A DNA stretch of 11,175 bases from CAYFVR01 sp046541515 (GCA_046541515.1 JBKHDD010000161.1:1-11175), one strand, 5' to 3'. Positions 1 through 6,509 are shown, counted from the stretch's first letter. Program-made: numbers and translations. Notes: generated by a model from the letters alone, not told the origin.

Positions 1-50
1 AACCGGTGAGCTTATCGTTATACCCAACCGGTGAGCTTATCGTTATACCC
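1..50. repeat. Two perfect 25-bp tandem repeats
   Basis: Positions 1-25 and 26-50 are identical 25-bp units, each starting AACCGGTGAGC and ending CGTTATACCC. The array begins exactly at the window edge, so more copies may lie to the left. It sits 20 bp upstream of the antitoxin start and could be a promoter/operator repeat of that operon, a minisatellite, or a recombination scar. A diverged possible third copy lies at 409-433. The repeat itself is certain; its role is unknown. Confidence 0.95.
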
Positions 51-70
51 ATAGGAATGCGCTAACCGTA

Positions 71-325
71 TTGGCAAAGGTCAGGTCGAAAGGACAAATA
101 ACGATCCCCGTGGATATTCGAAAGAAACTTCGGCTAAAACCAGGTGACAAGGTCGCCTTTGTTGAAGAGAACGGGGCAATCACTGTTCGAAATTTGTCGT
201 TCGCTTCTATCGAGTCAATCCAGTCCGAACTCTCCGGCGAAGCTGAACGAGCCGGGATTCGGGGTGACGAAGACGTCTTCGAATTGGTCCGGCAGGTGCG
301 ACTCGAAAGACGCGGCCAAAAGTAG
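71..325 (+). CDS. AbrB/MazE/VapB-type antitoxin, orphan
   Basis: 84-residue protein with a SpoVT-AbrB swapped-hairpin DNA-binding domain at residues 1-45. Its signature is visible as SKGQITIP (6-13) followed by IRKKLRLKPGDKV. The remaining 40 residues are charged and would be the toxin-binding tail (residues 46-84). By family knowledge such proteins neutralise a PIN-domain ribonuclease and repress their own operon. The start is TTG at 71, because no in-frame ATG or GTG precedes the domain; an AGGA at 53-56 lies rather far upstream to serve as ribosome binding site. The toxin expected directly downstream is present only as a broken remnant from 329, so this antitoxin is probably orphaned. Length and domain layout are normal for the family. 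Family assignment is strong; binding to the upstream repeats is inference. Confidence 0.88.
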   Translation: MAKVRSKGQITIPVDIRKKLRLKPGDKVAFVEENGAITVRNLSFASIESIQSELSGEAERAGIRGDEDVFELVRQVRLERRGQK

Positions 326-328
326 ACT

Positions 329-449
329 GTGCGGCTGTTCATCGACACAAAATTTTCTTCTTTTGGCGATTCTGTTTACCTCCGGAGGCGCTGGGCTCCA
401 TATGACCGAACCGCTTAGCCTCTCGTTTAGACCTACCAGTTTGACATGA
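329..449 (+). pseudogene. Frameshifted, truncated PIN-domain toxin remnant (VapC-like)
   Basis: A GTG at 329, 3 bp after the antitoxin stop, opens VRLFIDT, the usual start of a PIN-domain toxin including its first catalytic Asp (codon 344-346). In that frame the protein then turns to nonsense and stops at a TAG after about 30 codons. Shifting frame by one base at the A run 349-352 restores NFLLLAILFTSGGAG, the expected continuation (hhDTNhLhxAhL...). One extra A therefore broke the gene. Past about 395 even the restored frame no longer resembles PIN sequence and ends at TGA 447-449, so the remaining ~110 residues, with the other acidic catalytic residues, are gone. The toxin cannot be active. 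Its placement after an AbrB-type antitoxin supports the identification. Confidence 0.78.
409..433. repeat. Possible diverged third copy of the 25-bp repeat
   Basis: Aligned without gaps to the unit at 1-25, this stretch matches at 17 of 25 positions, with 15 of the first 19 identical (AACCG.T.AGC.T.TCGTT). It lies just past the point where the PIN remnant loses similarity and just before the DUF6883-like gene, so the antitoxin/toxin relic may be bracketed by related sequences. The similarity is modest and could be chance. Confidence 0.35.
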
Positions 450-781
450 AAGTCCCCAACTGCCAGAATGCCGAAGTTCCAAAGAGCAAGATCGTTGATT
501 ACCTGCTGTCTGCAAGACATCCGGAGGGCGGATCGAAAGCACGGTTTTTCTTCGGGTGGGGTTTCACAACAGAAGCATGGGGCGTTCTTGCTTCCGCTCT
601 AACAAAGCAGATCAATGAAAATGACTACCTCGAGGTTGTGGAGGGAAGGCACGGGATCAAGTACATCGTTGTGGCTTCGATCGAATCACCGAAAGGAAAG
701 ACCTCCGCAGTGAAAACCATCTGGATGATTGCGAAAGGTTCGAAAAATCCCCGATTGATTACTGCTTATCCGTCAACATAG
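446..781 (+). CDS. DUF6883-family small protein
   Basis: 111-residue soluble protein with no signal peptide or membrane segment. The opening MKVPNCQNAEVPKSKIVDYLL, the HPEGGSKARFFF segment near residues 30-41, the later IKYIVVASIESPKGKTSAVKTIWMI and the closing PRLITAY match the layout I know for DUF6883 proteins. This is recognition from memory, not a search. The molecular function of the family is not established as far as I know. The ATG at 446 overlaps the last stop of the toxin remnant (ATGA) and has no clear Shine-Dalgarno. The DUF4926-like gene follows after 9 bp, so the two are almost certainly co-transcribed. GC content is lower than in the genes to the right (28 of 60 bases are G or C at 601-660), suggesting acquisition by transfer. 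Confidence 0.75.
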   Translation: MKVPNCQNAEVPKSKIVDYLLSARHPEGGSKARFFFGWGFTTEAWGVLASALTKQINENDYLEVVEGRHGIKYIVVASIESPKGKTSAVKTIWMIAKGSKNPRLITAYPST

Positions 782-790
782 AGGATCGAA

Positions 791-1021
791 ATGATAAAGG
801 AACACGATAGAGTCATACTCACGGAGGCAATTGAAGAACATGGACTTGAGCCTGGCGACATCGGCGCAGTCGTCTACGTTCATGGTGAAGGTGAAGCCTT
901 TGAGGTGGAATTCGTTACCTTGGCCGGAAAAACAGCCGCTGTTCTGGAGCTGGAGTCCCGCCAGATTAGACTTGCCGCCGCGCACGAAATCCCCCACGCA
1001 AGGTCTCTCACCGCCGCATAA
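791..1021 (+). CDS. DUF4926-family small protein
   Basis: 76-residue protein. It opens MIKEHDRVILTEAIEEHGL, then has GDIGAVVYVH at residues 22-31 and YVHGEGEAFEVEFVTLAGK at 29-47, the typical DUF4926 pattern: a small beta-rich, SH3/KOW-like fold with a conserved GDxGxVVxV turn and an AFEVEF strand. Function is unknown. The start is well supported: GAGGA at 781-785 lies five bases before the ATG, and the upstream DUF6883-like gene ends at 781. DUF4926 genes are, from memory, often found directly after DUF6883 genes, and the order is kept here, so the two products may act as partners. The gene converges on the polyferredoxin gene with only 24 bp between them and no evident terminator. Confidence 0.78.
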   Translation: MIKEHDRVILTEAIEEHGLEPGDIGAVVYVHGEGEAFEVEFVTLAGKTAAVLELESRQIRLAAAHEIPHARSLTAA

Positions 1022-1045
1022 ATTGGGCTGAAGCCTCTTTCCGAG
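1022..1045. other. 24-bp convergent junction at a composition boundary
   Basis: Between the + strand DUF4926-like gene and the minus-strand polyferredoxin gene there are only 24 bases. They hold at most a four-base-pair GGCT/AGCC stem and no convincing T-tract terminator for either direction. Base composition changes sharply here, from the moderately AT-rich left patch to very GC-rich DNA. Confidence 0.6.
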
Positions 1046-2872
1046 TTACTCCGTAAATCCCGGCGGCAACCCCTCGCCGGGTTTCTCGCCCGCCCCATCT
1101 CCGGAAGGATACCCCGGCGTTTCGGCCGGAGCAAACCCACCCGGCATTTCCCCACTCTCCTCGTCCAAACTGAACCCCGGCGGCAAATCCCCCTCCGCCT
1201 CCCCGCCATATTCCGCGGCGCCGCCCGAAGAACCATAGCCCTCGCCGGGTTCCCCATCTTCCCCCTCCGCCTTCCGAATCCGCAAATCCATCCCCGCCGC
1301 CATCCCCGCCTCCCGGTACGATCCCTTCGCCAGCCGCAAGGCGTCCATGGGTTCCACGATGATGGCCGATTCCGCAGTCACCGGGCAGTGATGCTCGCAA
1401 AAGCCGCAGCCGGCACAGCGGCGTTCGTTCACGAAGGGCACCGCCACGGAAACGTCCGGGACGGACCGCAGGTCGATGGCGTTGTAGGGACAGACCTCGT
1501 CGCAGACCAGACAGCCCCGGTCGAACTCCCAGGCCAGGCATTTATGGCGAAGCACCTGGGCGGTTCCCACCCGGGCCCAAATTTTTTCCTCGGAAGACAG
1601 CGGCCGGATGGCCTCGGTGGGGCAGACGTGGCCGCAGGCGTTGCAGAGCGGTTCGCACGGCCCCCGTTGCGGGGTGATGACGGGGCTGAAAAAGCCGTCC
1701 AACCCGGCGATGAAGGCCACCGGTTGGAGCGTGTTGGTGGGGCACACCTTCATGCAGGCGCCGCAGCCGATGCAGCGGTCCAAAAAGTCCGGTTCCGGAA
1801 CGGCCCCCGGCGGCCGGATCAGGTCCGGATGGCGAACCTGCCCCGGCCCGTCTCCGGTCCGGCGACGCAAGCCGGTCAGCACCAAAAACGCCGCGCACGC
1901 CCCTGCCAAACCCGCCGCAATCATTCGCCGCCGGCCGCCGGAGGGCAGCTCCGCCGCAACCCCGCTTTTCCGCTCACCGCCTCCCGCTTTAAACTGAATC
2001 GCGTCCACCGGACAAACCCGAACGCAAGTCTCGCAGGCGATGCACTCGCCGCGGCGGGTGTCCCGGGGCTCCGCCGGAATGGCGTCCATGGGGCACTCCC
2101 GGATGCACTGGCCGCAATCGATGCATTCCTCGGAAACCCGCCGTGCAATGGCCGGCTTCCGGGAGCAGACCGCGAACAGCGCCCCGGCCGGGCAAAGATA
2201 CCGGCACCAGAACCGGGGCGCGATCCGGGCAAGGGAGAAAATCCCGCCAAACAGCAACACCGTAGTGGCCCCCAGCGCGAACCGGGGCGCCTGGATTCGC
2301 GCGTAGACCAGCGAGGGCATGTCCAGGGCGTCGGCCGCCGGCCGGACCGCCACCAGACCGATTTCCGCCAGAACCACCAGAAAGGGATGGACGATCAGCG
2401 CGTAAAGCCGCGTGATCAGCGGAATGGGCGAAACCAGAAACACCAGGGAAACGCCGAACAGTCCGGCAACGCCCAACGCCATGAGCAGCTGATATTTCCC
2501 CAGCCGCCAGCGGGCCGCCCGCTCCGGCCCAAAGCCTTTTCCCCGGCCCACCAGCCGATCCGCCACGTCCAGGGTCGCCCCCATGGGGCAGACGAAGCCG
2601 CAGTAAAACCGGCCCAGCAACGGCGTCAGCGCCAGAAAAACCAGCGCCGGCCAGAAGCTCCAGAACATGTCCCGAGCCGCCAATGCGGTTCCGAACAGCG
2701 CGGACGGATCGGTCCGCAAAAACAACTCCGCCAAAACCGGAAACGCCAGCGGAAACGTCGTCGCCAGGATGAGGAAGAAAAATCCGAGAAAGCAGAGAAT
2801 CTGAATCCATCGCTGAACGGATAGCCGGATGGAAAATCGAATCGGCCAACGGACCGGCGAACCTTTCGACAA
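1046..2872 (-). CDS. Fused NapH-NapG-like membrane polyferredoxin
   Basis: 608-residue membrane iron-sulfur protein. The N-terminal half is NapH/MauN/CcoG-like: hydrophobic segments near 22-43, 70-88, 128-150, 155-178 and 198-216, two CxxxCP motifs after helices (C91-C95, C223-C227), then two [4Fe-4S] sites (C250/253/256/260 and C277/280/283/287). The second half is NapG/MauM-like: RRR at 314-316 before a hydrophobic stretch (317-335), resembling an embedded NapG Tat signal, then four further clusters (C367/370/373/377; C406/410/413/417; C445/454/457/461; C486/489/492/496). Such proteins pass electrons from quinol or to periplasmic reductases; the partner here is unknown. Residues 535-608 are a Gly/Pro/Glu-rich tail with repeated PPGF or PGGF. 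The start is TTG, directly after the DUF362 stop and preceded by GGAGG. Last gene of the operon; no napA is visible. Family call strong, role inferred. Confidence 0.88.
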   Translation of the reverse strand: MSKGSPVRWPIRFSIRLSVQRWIQILCFLGFFFLILATTFPLAFPVLAELFLRTDPSALFGTALAARDMFWSFWPALVFLALTPLLGRFYCGFVCPMGATLDVADRLVGRGKGFGPERAARWRLGKYQLLMALGVAGLFGVSLVFLVSPIPLITRLYALIVHPFLVVLAEIGLVAVRPAADALDMPSLVYARIQAPRFALGATTVLLFGGIFSLARIAPRFWCRYLCPAGALFAVCSRKPAIARRVSEECIDCGQCIRECPMDAIPAEPRDTRRGECIACETCVRVCPVDAIQFKAGGGERKSGVAAELPSGGRRRMIAAGLAGACAAFLVLTGLRRRTGDGPGQVRHPDLIRPPGAVPEPDFLDRCIGCGACMKVCPTNTLQPVAFIAGLDGFFSPVITPQRGPCEPLCNACGHVCPTEAIRPLSSEEKIWARVGTAQVLRHKCLAWEFDRGCLVCDEVCPYNAIDLRSVPDVSVAVPFVNERRCAGCGFCEHHCPVTAESAIIVEPMDALRLAKGSYREAGMAAGMDLRIRKAEGEDGEPGEGYGSSGGAAEYGGEAEGDLPPGFSLDEESGEMPGGFAPAETPGYPSGDGAGEKPGEGLPPGFTE

Positions 2873-3832
2873 TCAGACCTCCGCCCGCTTCACCGTCAGG
2901 TTCTCCACGTCCATCCGGCCCAGGCCCCGCTCGTGGGCGATGCGGATATGCTTCACCTGCCGGGGCTCGAACTTCCGGCCGTACCACTCGAACATGGAGA
3001 CGGTCTTGGCGTCGGCGGCCACCATGTCCGGCGAGGCGATCACCGTGCGCGGACGGATCACCTTGCCCGGGCCGGACGGGCCGCTGGTGGTCAGCACCCG
3101 GGTGGCGTCCACCACGGCGAGCTGGGGCGTCAGCAGGCTGGCCAGATCGACGATGGCGCCGTGCAGATCGAACCGGCTGTGCATGACCCAGCGGTTGTAG
3201 ATCAGTCCCATCATCCCCTTCATGGAAAGGCTGACGCCGGCGCTGCCGTGGGACTTGGCCACCGGCGCGGCGATGAGCACGTCGGCGTCCAGCACGTCGC
3301 GCATCACGTCGGTTTCCTTCATCCCTTCGCCCCGGGGAATGGCCGTCTCGGCGTAGAAGCGGTCGTCGGTGAGCCCCTGCACCATGCCCTTGTCGATGGG
3401 CTCGCAGACCTGCTTGACCCCCTCGATGCACAGTTCCACGTTGCGCAGGGGATTGTCCAGCACCCGCACCCGATCGGCCCCGGCCTCCTTGCACATCAGC
3501 ACCAGCTCCCGCACCACTTCGGGATGGGTGTTGGTGGCCCGGTCCACGTCGTGGGCGAAGCTCATGTTGGGCTTGACGACCACTTTTTGGCCCGATTTTA
3601 CGAACCGGCCCATGCCGCCCAGCAAATCCACCGCCTTTCGGGTCGCGGCGCCCGGATCGCCCACCGCCACGCCGATGTCCGGCGGGTCGGCGCTCCAGGC
3701 CGGCCGGGCGGCGGAAAAGGCGCCGGCCCCGGCCGTGAGCAGAAGTGCGGTGCGAAATTGTTCCTTCAGAAATTCGCGCCGGTTGACCGGCGCGTTGGAA
3801 ATGAGCGCGTCAAGCAGTTGACGACGGTTCAT
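2873..3832 (-). CDS. Tat-exported DUF362 protein
   Basis: 319-residue DUF362 protein. Residues 1-48 look like a twin-arginine signal: NRREFLKEQ at 17-25, a hydrophobic stretch TALLLTAGAGAFSAA, and a likely cut after AWSA (48), so the mature protein should be periplasmic or extracytoplasmic. The domain then shows KVVVKPNMS (83-91), NTHPEVVREL (101-110), KSHGSAGVSLSMKGMMG (193-209) and DATRVLTTSGPSGPG (242-256), all typical of DUF362. The biochemical function of the family is not settled; many members are fused to or encoded beside ferredoxins. This one has only three scattered cysteines and no ferredoxin domain of its own; its iron-sulfur partner is probably the next gene. The ATG has AAGGAG seven bases upstream. 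It overlaps the kinase gene upstream by 23 bp, so the three genes form one operon. Confidence 0.9.
   Translation of the reverse strand: MNRRQLLDALISNAPVNRREFLKEQFRTALLLTAGAGAFSAARPAWSADPPDIGVAVGDPGAATRKAVDLLGGMGRFVKSGQKVVVKPNMSFAHDVDRATNTHPEVVRELVLMCKEAGADRVRVLDNPLRNVELCIEGVKQVCEPIDKGMVQGLTDDRFYAETAIPRGEGMKETDVMRDVLDADVLIAAPVAKSHGSAGVSLSMKGMMGLIYNRWVMHSRFDLHGAIVDLASLLTPQLAVVDATRVLTTSGPSGPGKVIRPRTVIASPDMVAADAKTVSMFEWYGRKFEPRQVKHIRIAHERGLGRMDVENLTVKRAEV
2878..2882 (-). promoter_or_regulatory. Shine-Dalgarno fixing the TTG start of the polyferredoxin gene
   Basis: On the minus strand a perfect GGAGG lies five bases before the TTG at 2872 and inside the last codons of the DUF362 gene, whose TGA (2875-2873) immediately precedes the TTG. 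The zero-base junction and ideal spacing support the rare start codon and indicate translational coupling. Confidence 0.85.
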
Positions 3833-5948
3833 TGGCGTCTCCTTTCGGCGTCAGGGCCGATTTCAGGGTCTCCGACAGGGCGGAGAGGGTGAAGGGTTTC
3901 TGGATGAACCCTTCGGCCCCGTCCCGGAGCAACTGCCGGGCGGGACCTTCCAGCGAGCAACCGCTGCAAACGATGACCTTCATGTGGGGACGGGCCTCCT
4001 TCAGCAACGGAAAAATCTGACCGCCGTCCACGTCCGGCAGGCCCACGTCCAGCAGGGCCGCGTCCAGGGGGCCGTCGTGCTCCCGGGCGATGGAGACCGC
4101 TTCCAGGCCGCTGCGGGCCTCGACGACCTGATAGTTCAGCTTGCGGAGCACGGCCCGGCTGATGTCCAACACCATTTCCTCGTCCTCGATGACCAAAATG
4201 GCGCCGGTTCCCGGCTCCATGGTCCCGCCGCCGCCGGCAGGGGGCTGTTCGTCGGCGCCGACCTGGGCCGGGAGGTAGACCCGAACCTCCGTGCCCCGGT
4301 CCGGCGAGGAAAAAATCCGGATGCCGCCGCCGTGGTTTTTGACGATGCCGAACACCGCCGCCATCCCGAGGCCCCGCCCCTGGAATTTGGTGGTGAAAAA
4401 GGGGTCGAAAATTTTGCGCTGCTTCTCTTCGTCCATGCCGCGACCGGTGTCGCAAACGCTGATGACCGCGTAGGGTCCCGGGGACAGGTCCGAGTCCGGC
4501 GCTTCGACGGATTCGGACAGCGCGGATACGATCACCCGGCCGGTTCCCTCGATGGCCTCCACCGCGTTGGAAAACAGGGCGGAAAGCACCGCCTGAAGCT
4601 GAGCCGGATCGGCCTTGACCGGGGGGAGGGGGTCGGGAAAACGGCTTTCCACCTGGATGCCGGAGGGAACGGAGGCCAGCATCAGCGGCATGTTTCGCCG
4701 AATGAACGCGCCGAGCTGCACCGGCATGGGGGCGAACTGACCGCTTTGGGAATAGGCCAGCAGCTTGTTGGTCAGGTCGATCATTCGCTGGGCCGACTGG
4801 TTCATGGCCTTGAGATAACGGGGCGAACGGCCTTTGTCGCCGATTTCCATGCCCAGCAACTCAAGATTCCCGGTAATGGCGAACAGGGCGTTGTTGAATT
4901 CGTGGGCGATGCCGCCGGCCAGTTTGATGATGGCCTCGGTTTTGCGGCTTTCTTCCACCCGTTGCTGCAACCGTTTCAATTCGGTGATGTCGGCGAAGAT
5001 GACCAGGACCGAGGAATGGCCTGCGGTCCAGATGAACCGGGCGTACAGCAGCATGACGAGGGGCTGGTCGCACCCGGTGCGAAGGTTCACCTCCATGGCC
5101 TGGACGCCCTCGGGACGTCGGATTTCCTGAAAAAACCGGGCGTGGTCATCCTCGCGCAGCAGGCCGAGATCGTTCAGGGTGCGGCCGATAATCCCCGAAT
5201 GCTCCAGGCGGAACGTTCGGCAAAAGATTTCATTGGCCTCGGTCAGCGCGTTGGTTTCCAGGTCCAGAAGAACCACCGGTTGCGGAAAAAACTCGAACAG
5301 GCTCCGAAATTTCTGTTCGCTTTCTTTTAGTTCGGCGTGGATCTCGATGGCCCGAATCCGATTCCACATGCCCTTGAGCAGATCGGCCACCAGGTCGGCG
5401 TCGCCGGTTTCGTAATCGGTCTCCTTGTTCGCCAGGGCCGCGATCATGACGCAGCGGCCGTTTTCCATCATGGGCACGGCCATGAGCCGGTGCATGGGAA
5501 TATGGCCTTCGGGCAGCCGGACGTCGTTTCCGTAGCGGTTCCAAATGGCGGGCGCTTTTCGTTCCACCACATCGCGCCAAATGCCGTTCACGTCGATGCG
5601 CTGGTGGGCCGGAACGGGGGCGAAGCAGGTTTCCTCCAGCCCGGGCGACCAGGAGACGGGAAGCAAAAGGTTTCGCTCCTCGAAGACGTAGCTGGTAATG
5701 CCCACCGGACTGTCCGTCAGCCGAAGCGCCTGCCGGAGCACGAATTCGCTGATTTCGTGGGCGGTCGCGCCGTTCATCCGGTTCAGGGCCGCCAAGGCTT
5801 CCAGACGCCGGTTCAGGCGATCTCGTTCTTCGGTCAGGGCCAGAAGCCGGGCTTCGGCCTCCAAGGCCCGTTCTTCGGCGGCCTGGCACTGATGGCGTAA
5901 CGCGGCGATTCGCGCGTGGGGATCCCTTTGGGCAAAAGATTCGTTCAT
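3810..5948 (-). CDS. Soluble GAF-PAS hybrid histidine kinase with receiver domain
   Basis: 712-residue hybrid sensor kinase without signal peptide or membrane segment. In order: a charged coiled coil (about 12-56); a GAF domain (about 60-200, with IWNRYGNDVRLPEGHIPMHR and VPMMENGR); a PAS domain (about 212-325); HisKA with phospho-accepting His349 in GGIAHEFNN; a HATPase domain with N box near Asn461, G1 DTGRGM (500-505), F box FDPFFTTK and G2 GRGLGMAAVFG; a Gly-rich linker (571-576); and a receiver domain with acidic pair Glu588/Asp589, phospho-acceptor Asp634 and Lys684. All catalytic residues are present. It would sense a cytoplasmic small-molecule or redox cue, but the ligand cannot be told. 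No output domain or separate response regulator gene is in the window. The ATG lacks a clear Shine-Dalgarno. First gene of the operon with DUF362 and polyferredoxin. Confidence 0.93.
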   Translation of the reverse strand: MNESFAQRDPHARIAALRHQCQAAEERALEAEARLLALTEERDRLNRRLEALAALNRMNGATAHEISEFVLRQALRLTDSPVGITSYVFEERNLLLPVSWSPGLEETCFAPVPAHQRIDVNGIWRDVVERKAPAIWNRYGNDVRLPEGHIPMHRLMAVPMMENGRCVMIAALANKETDYETGDADLVADLLKGMWNRIRAIEIHAELKESEQKFRSLFEFFPQPVVLLDLETNALTEANEIFCRTFRLEHSGIIGRTLNDLGLLREDDHARFFQEIRRPEGVQAMEVNLRTGCDQPLVMLLYARFIWTAGHSSVLVIFADITELKRLQQRVEESRKTEAIIKLAGGIAHEFNNALFAITGNLELLGMEIGDKGRSPRYLKAMNQSAQRMIDLTNKLLAYSQSGQFAPMPVQLGAFIRRNMPLMLASVPSGIQVESRFPDPLPPVKADPAQLQAVLSALFSNAVEAIEGTGRVIVSALSESVEAPDSDLSPGPYAVISVCDTGRGMDEEKQRKIFDPFFTTKFQGRGLGMAAVFGIVKNHGGGIRIFSSPDRGTEVRVYLPAQVGADEQPPAGGGGTMEPGTGAILVIEDEEMVLDISRAVLRKLNYQVVEARSGLEAVSIAREHDGPLDAALLDVGLPDVDGGQIFPLLKEARPHMKVIVCSGCSLEGPARQLLRDGAEGFIQKPFTLSALSETLKSALTPKGDANEPSSTA

Positions 5949-5980
5949 GATGGGGATGAGAAGATTTCGATTCGCTTCGG

Positions 5981-6002
5981 AAAAAAAGCCGGATGATCCG
6001 GC
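5981..6002 (-). terminator. Intrinsic terminator of the cysteine-rich protein gene
   Basis: Read on the minus strand, GCCGG-ATCAT-CCGGC forms a stem (flanking A/T bases can extend it) and is followed directly by seven T residues (A tract 5981-5987 on the + strand). It lies about 50 bp after the stop at 6051. It should end that transcript and separate it from the kinase operon starting at 5948. Confidence 0.88.
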
Positions 6003-6022
6003 GCTCCGGACCCCCGGGACGA

Positions 6023-6039
6023 TCCGGGCGGCGCCCGGA
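6023..6039. repeat. GC-rich inverted repeat downstream of the cysteine-rich gene
   Basis: TCCGGGC and GCCCGGA form a perfect seven-base-pair stem around a GGC loop. It has no T tract on either side. It lies between the stop codon at 6051 and the true terminator at 5981-6002 and may protect the 3' end or aid termination. Confidence 0.6.
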
Positions 6040-6050
6040 AGAAATCAGGC

Positions 6051-6509
6051 TTATTTGGAGGTTGCCGCGTTGGAAAAAACCGATTGGGCGGCGTCGATGA
6101 AACAGGAAACGAAAACCTCCTTGTCGTCCGGGTCGTCGGGACAGGGAAGGTGGGGACAACCGTCGCAGACGGCGACGCCGTCCACGATGGGGCGACGATC
6201 CGCCTCAAAATCAATTCCCGCCGGGGCGCAACCGGAAATATCCACGCACCCGTAAGAGAAACCGGTGCGGGCGCCGACGCCGCATATTTCGTACCCGCAT
6301 TGATCGGCGAAAACAAGGGAAGATTCCCCGCAGGCCCGTTCGGAAACGAAAAAGCGCGTCGGACCGTCCGTCCAAACCCCGTGGGGTCCAATCCGGATTT
6401 CCAGCCGTTCACCGGTGAAATTGCGCACGCGGAAATCATGCTGGAGGGGGGTGGCCAAGGCCGTCGTTGCGGCGAAAATCGTCGCGAGCGACGCCAGCCT
6501 CCGGATCAC
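6051..6509 (-). CDS. Small cysteine-rich exported protein of unknown function
   Basis: Not recognised. With a GTG start at 6509 the protein has 152 residues and a good Sec signal peptide: MIRRLASLATIFAATTALA, predicted cut after Ala19. The mature part has nine cysteines (60, 71, 76, 88, 94, 115, 118, 123, 136), including CDGCPHLPC at 115-123, which could bind metal or form disulfides, and an Asp-rich DDPDD at 125-129. The frame stays open upstream to another GTG at 6623, but the added 38 residues (Arg-, Gly- and Pro-rich) look like non-coding GC-rich sequence and would bury the signal peptide, so the shorter form is preferred; neither start has a strong ribosome binding site. It is a single-gene unit, ended by the terminator at 5981-6002. 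No homologous family comes to mind. Confidence 0.68.
   Translation of the reverse strand: MIRRLASLATIFAATTALATPLQHDFRVRNFTGERLEIRIGPHGVWTDGPTRFFVSERACGESSLVFADQCGYEICGVGARTGFSYGCVDISGCAPAGIDFEADRRPIVDGVAVCDGCPHLPCPDDPDDKEVFVSCFIDAAQSVFSNAATSK

Noticed and set aside
1..50. CRISPR array
   Set aside because: The two repeats are directly adjacent with no spacer, and no cas genes are present.
1..450. Integron attC sites around the repeats (ACCCAAC and GTTATAC resemble R boxes)
   Set aside because: The boxes are only about 13 bp apart, one deviates from consensus, no L boxes or bottom-strand hairpin are present, and no integrase is in the window.
1388..2824. 478-codon open frame on the + strand, opposite the polyferredoxin gene
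   Set aside because: Its product is Arg/Gly/Pro/His-rich without domains, while the opposite strand encodes a complete ordered set of cysteine motifs. It is a GC-rich antisense shadow.
1989..3494. 501-codon minus-strand frame spanning DUF362 and polyferredoxin genes
   Set aside because: Low-complexity Arg/Gly/Ala composition, and it is out of frame with two well-supported genes.
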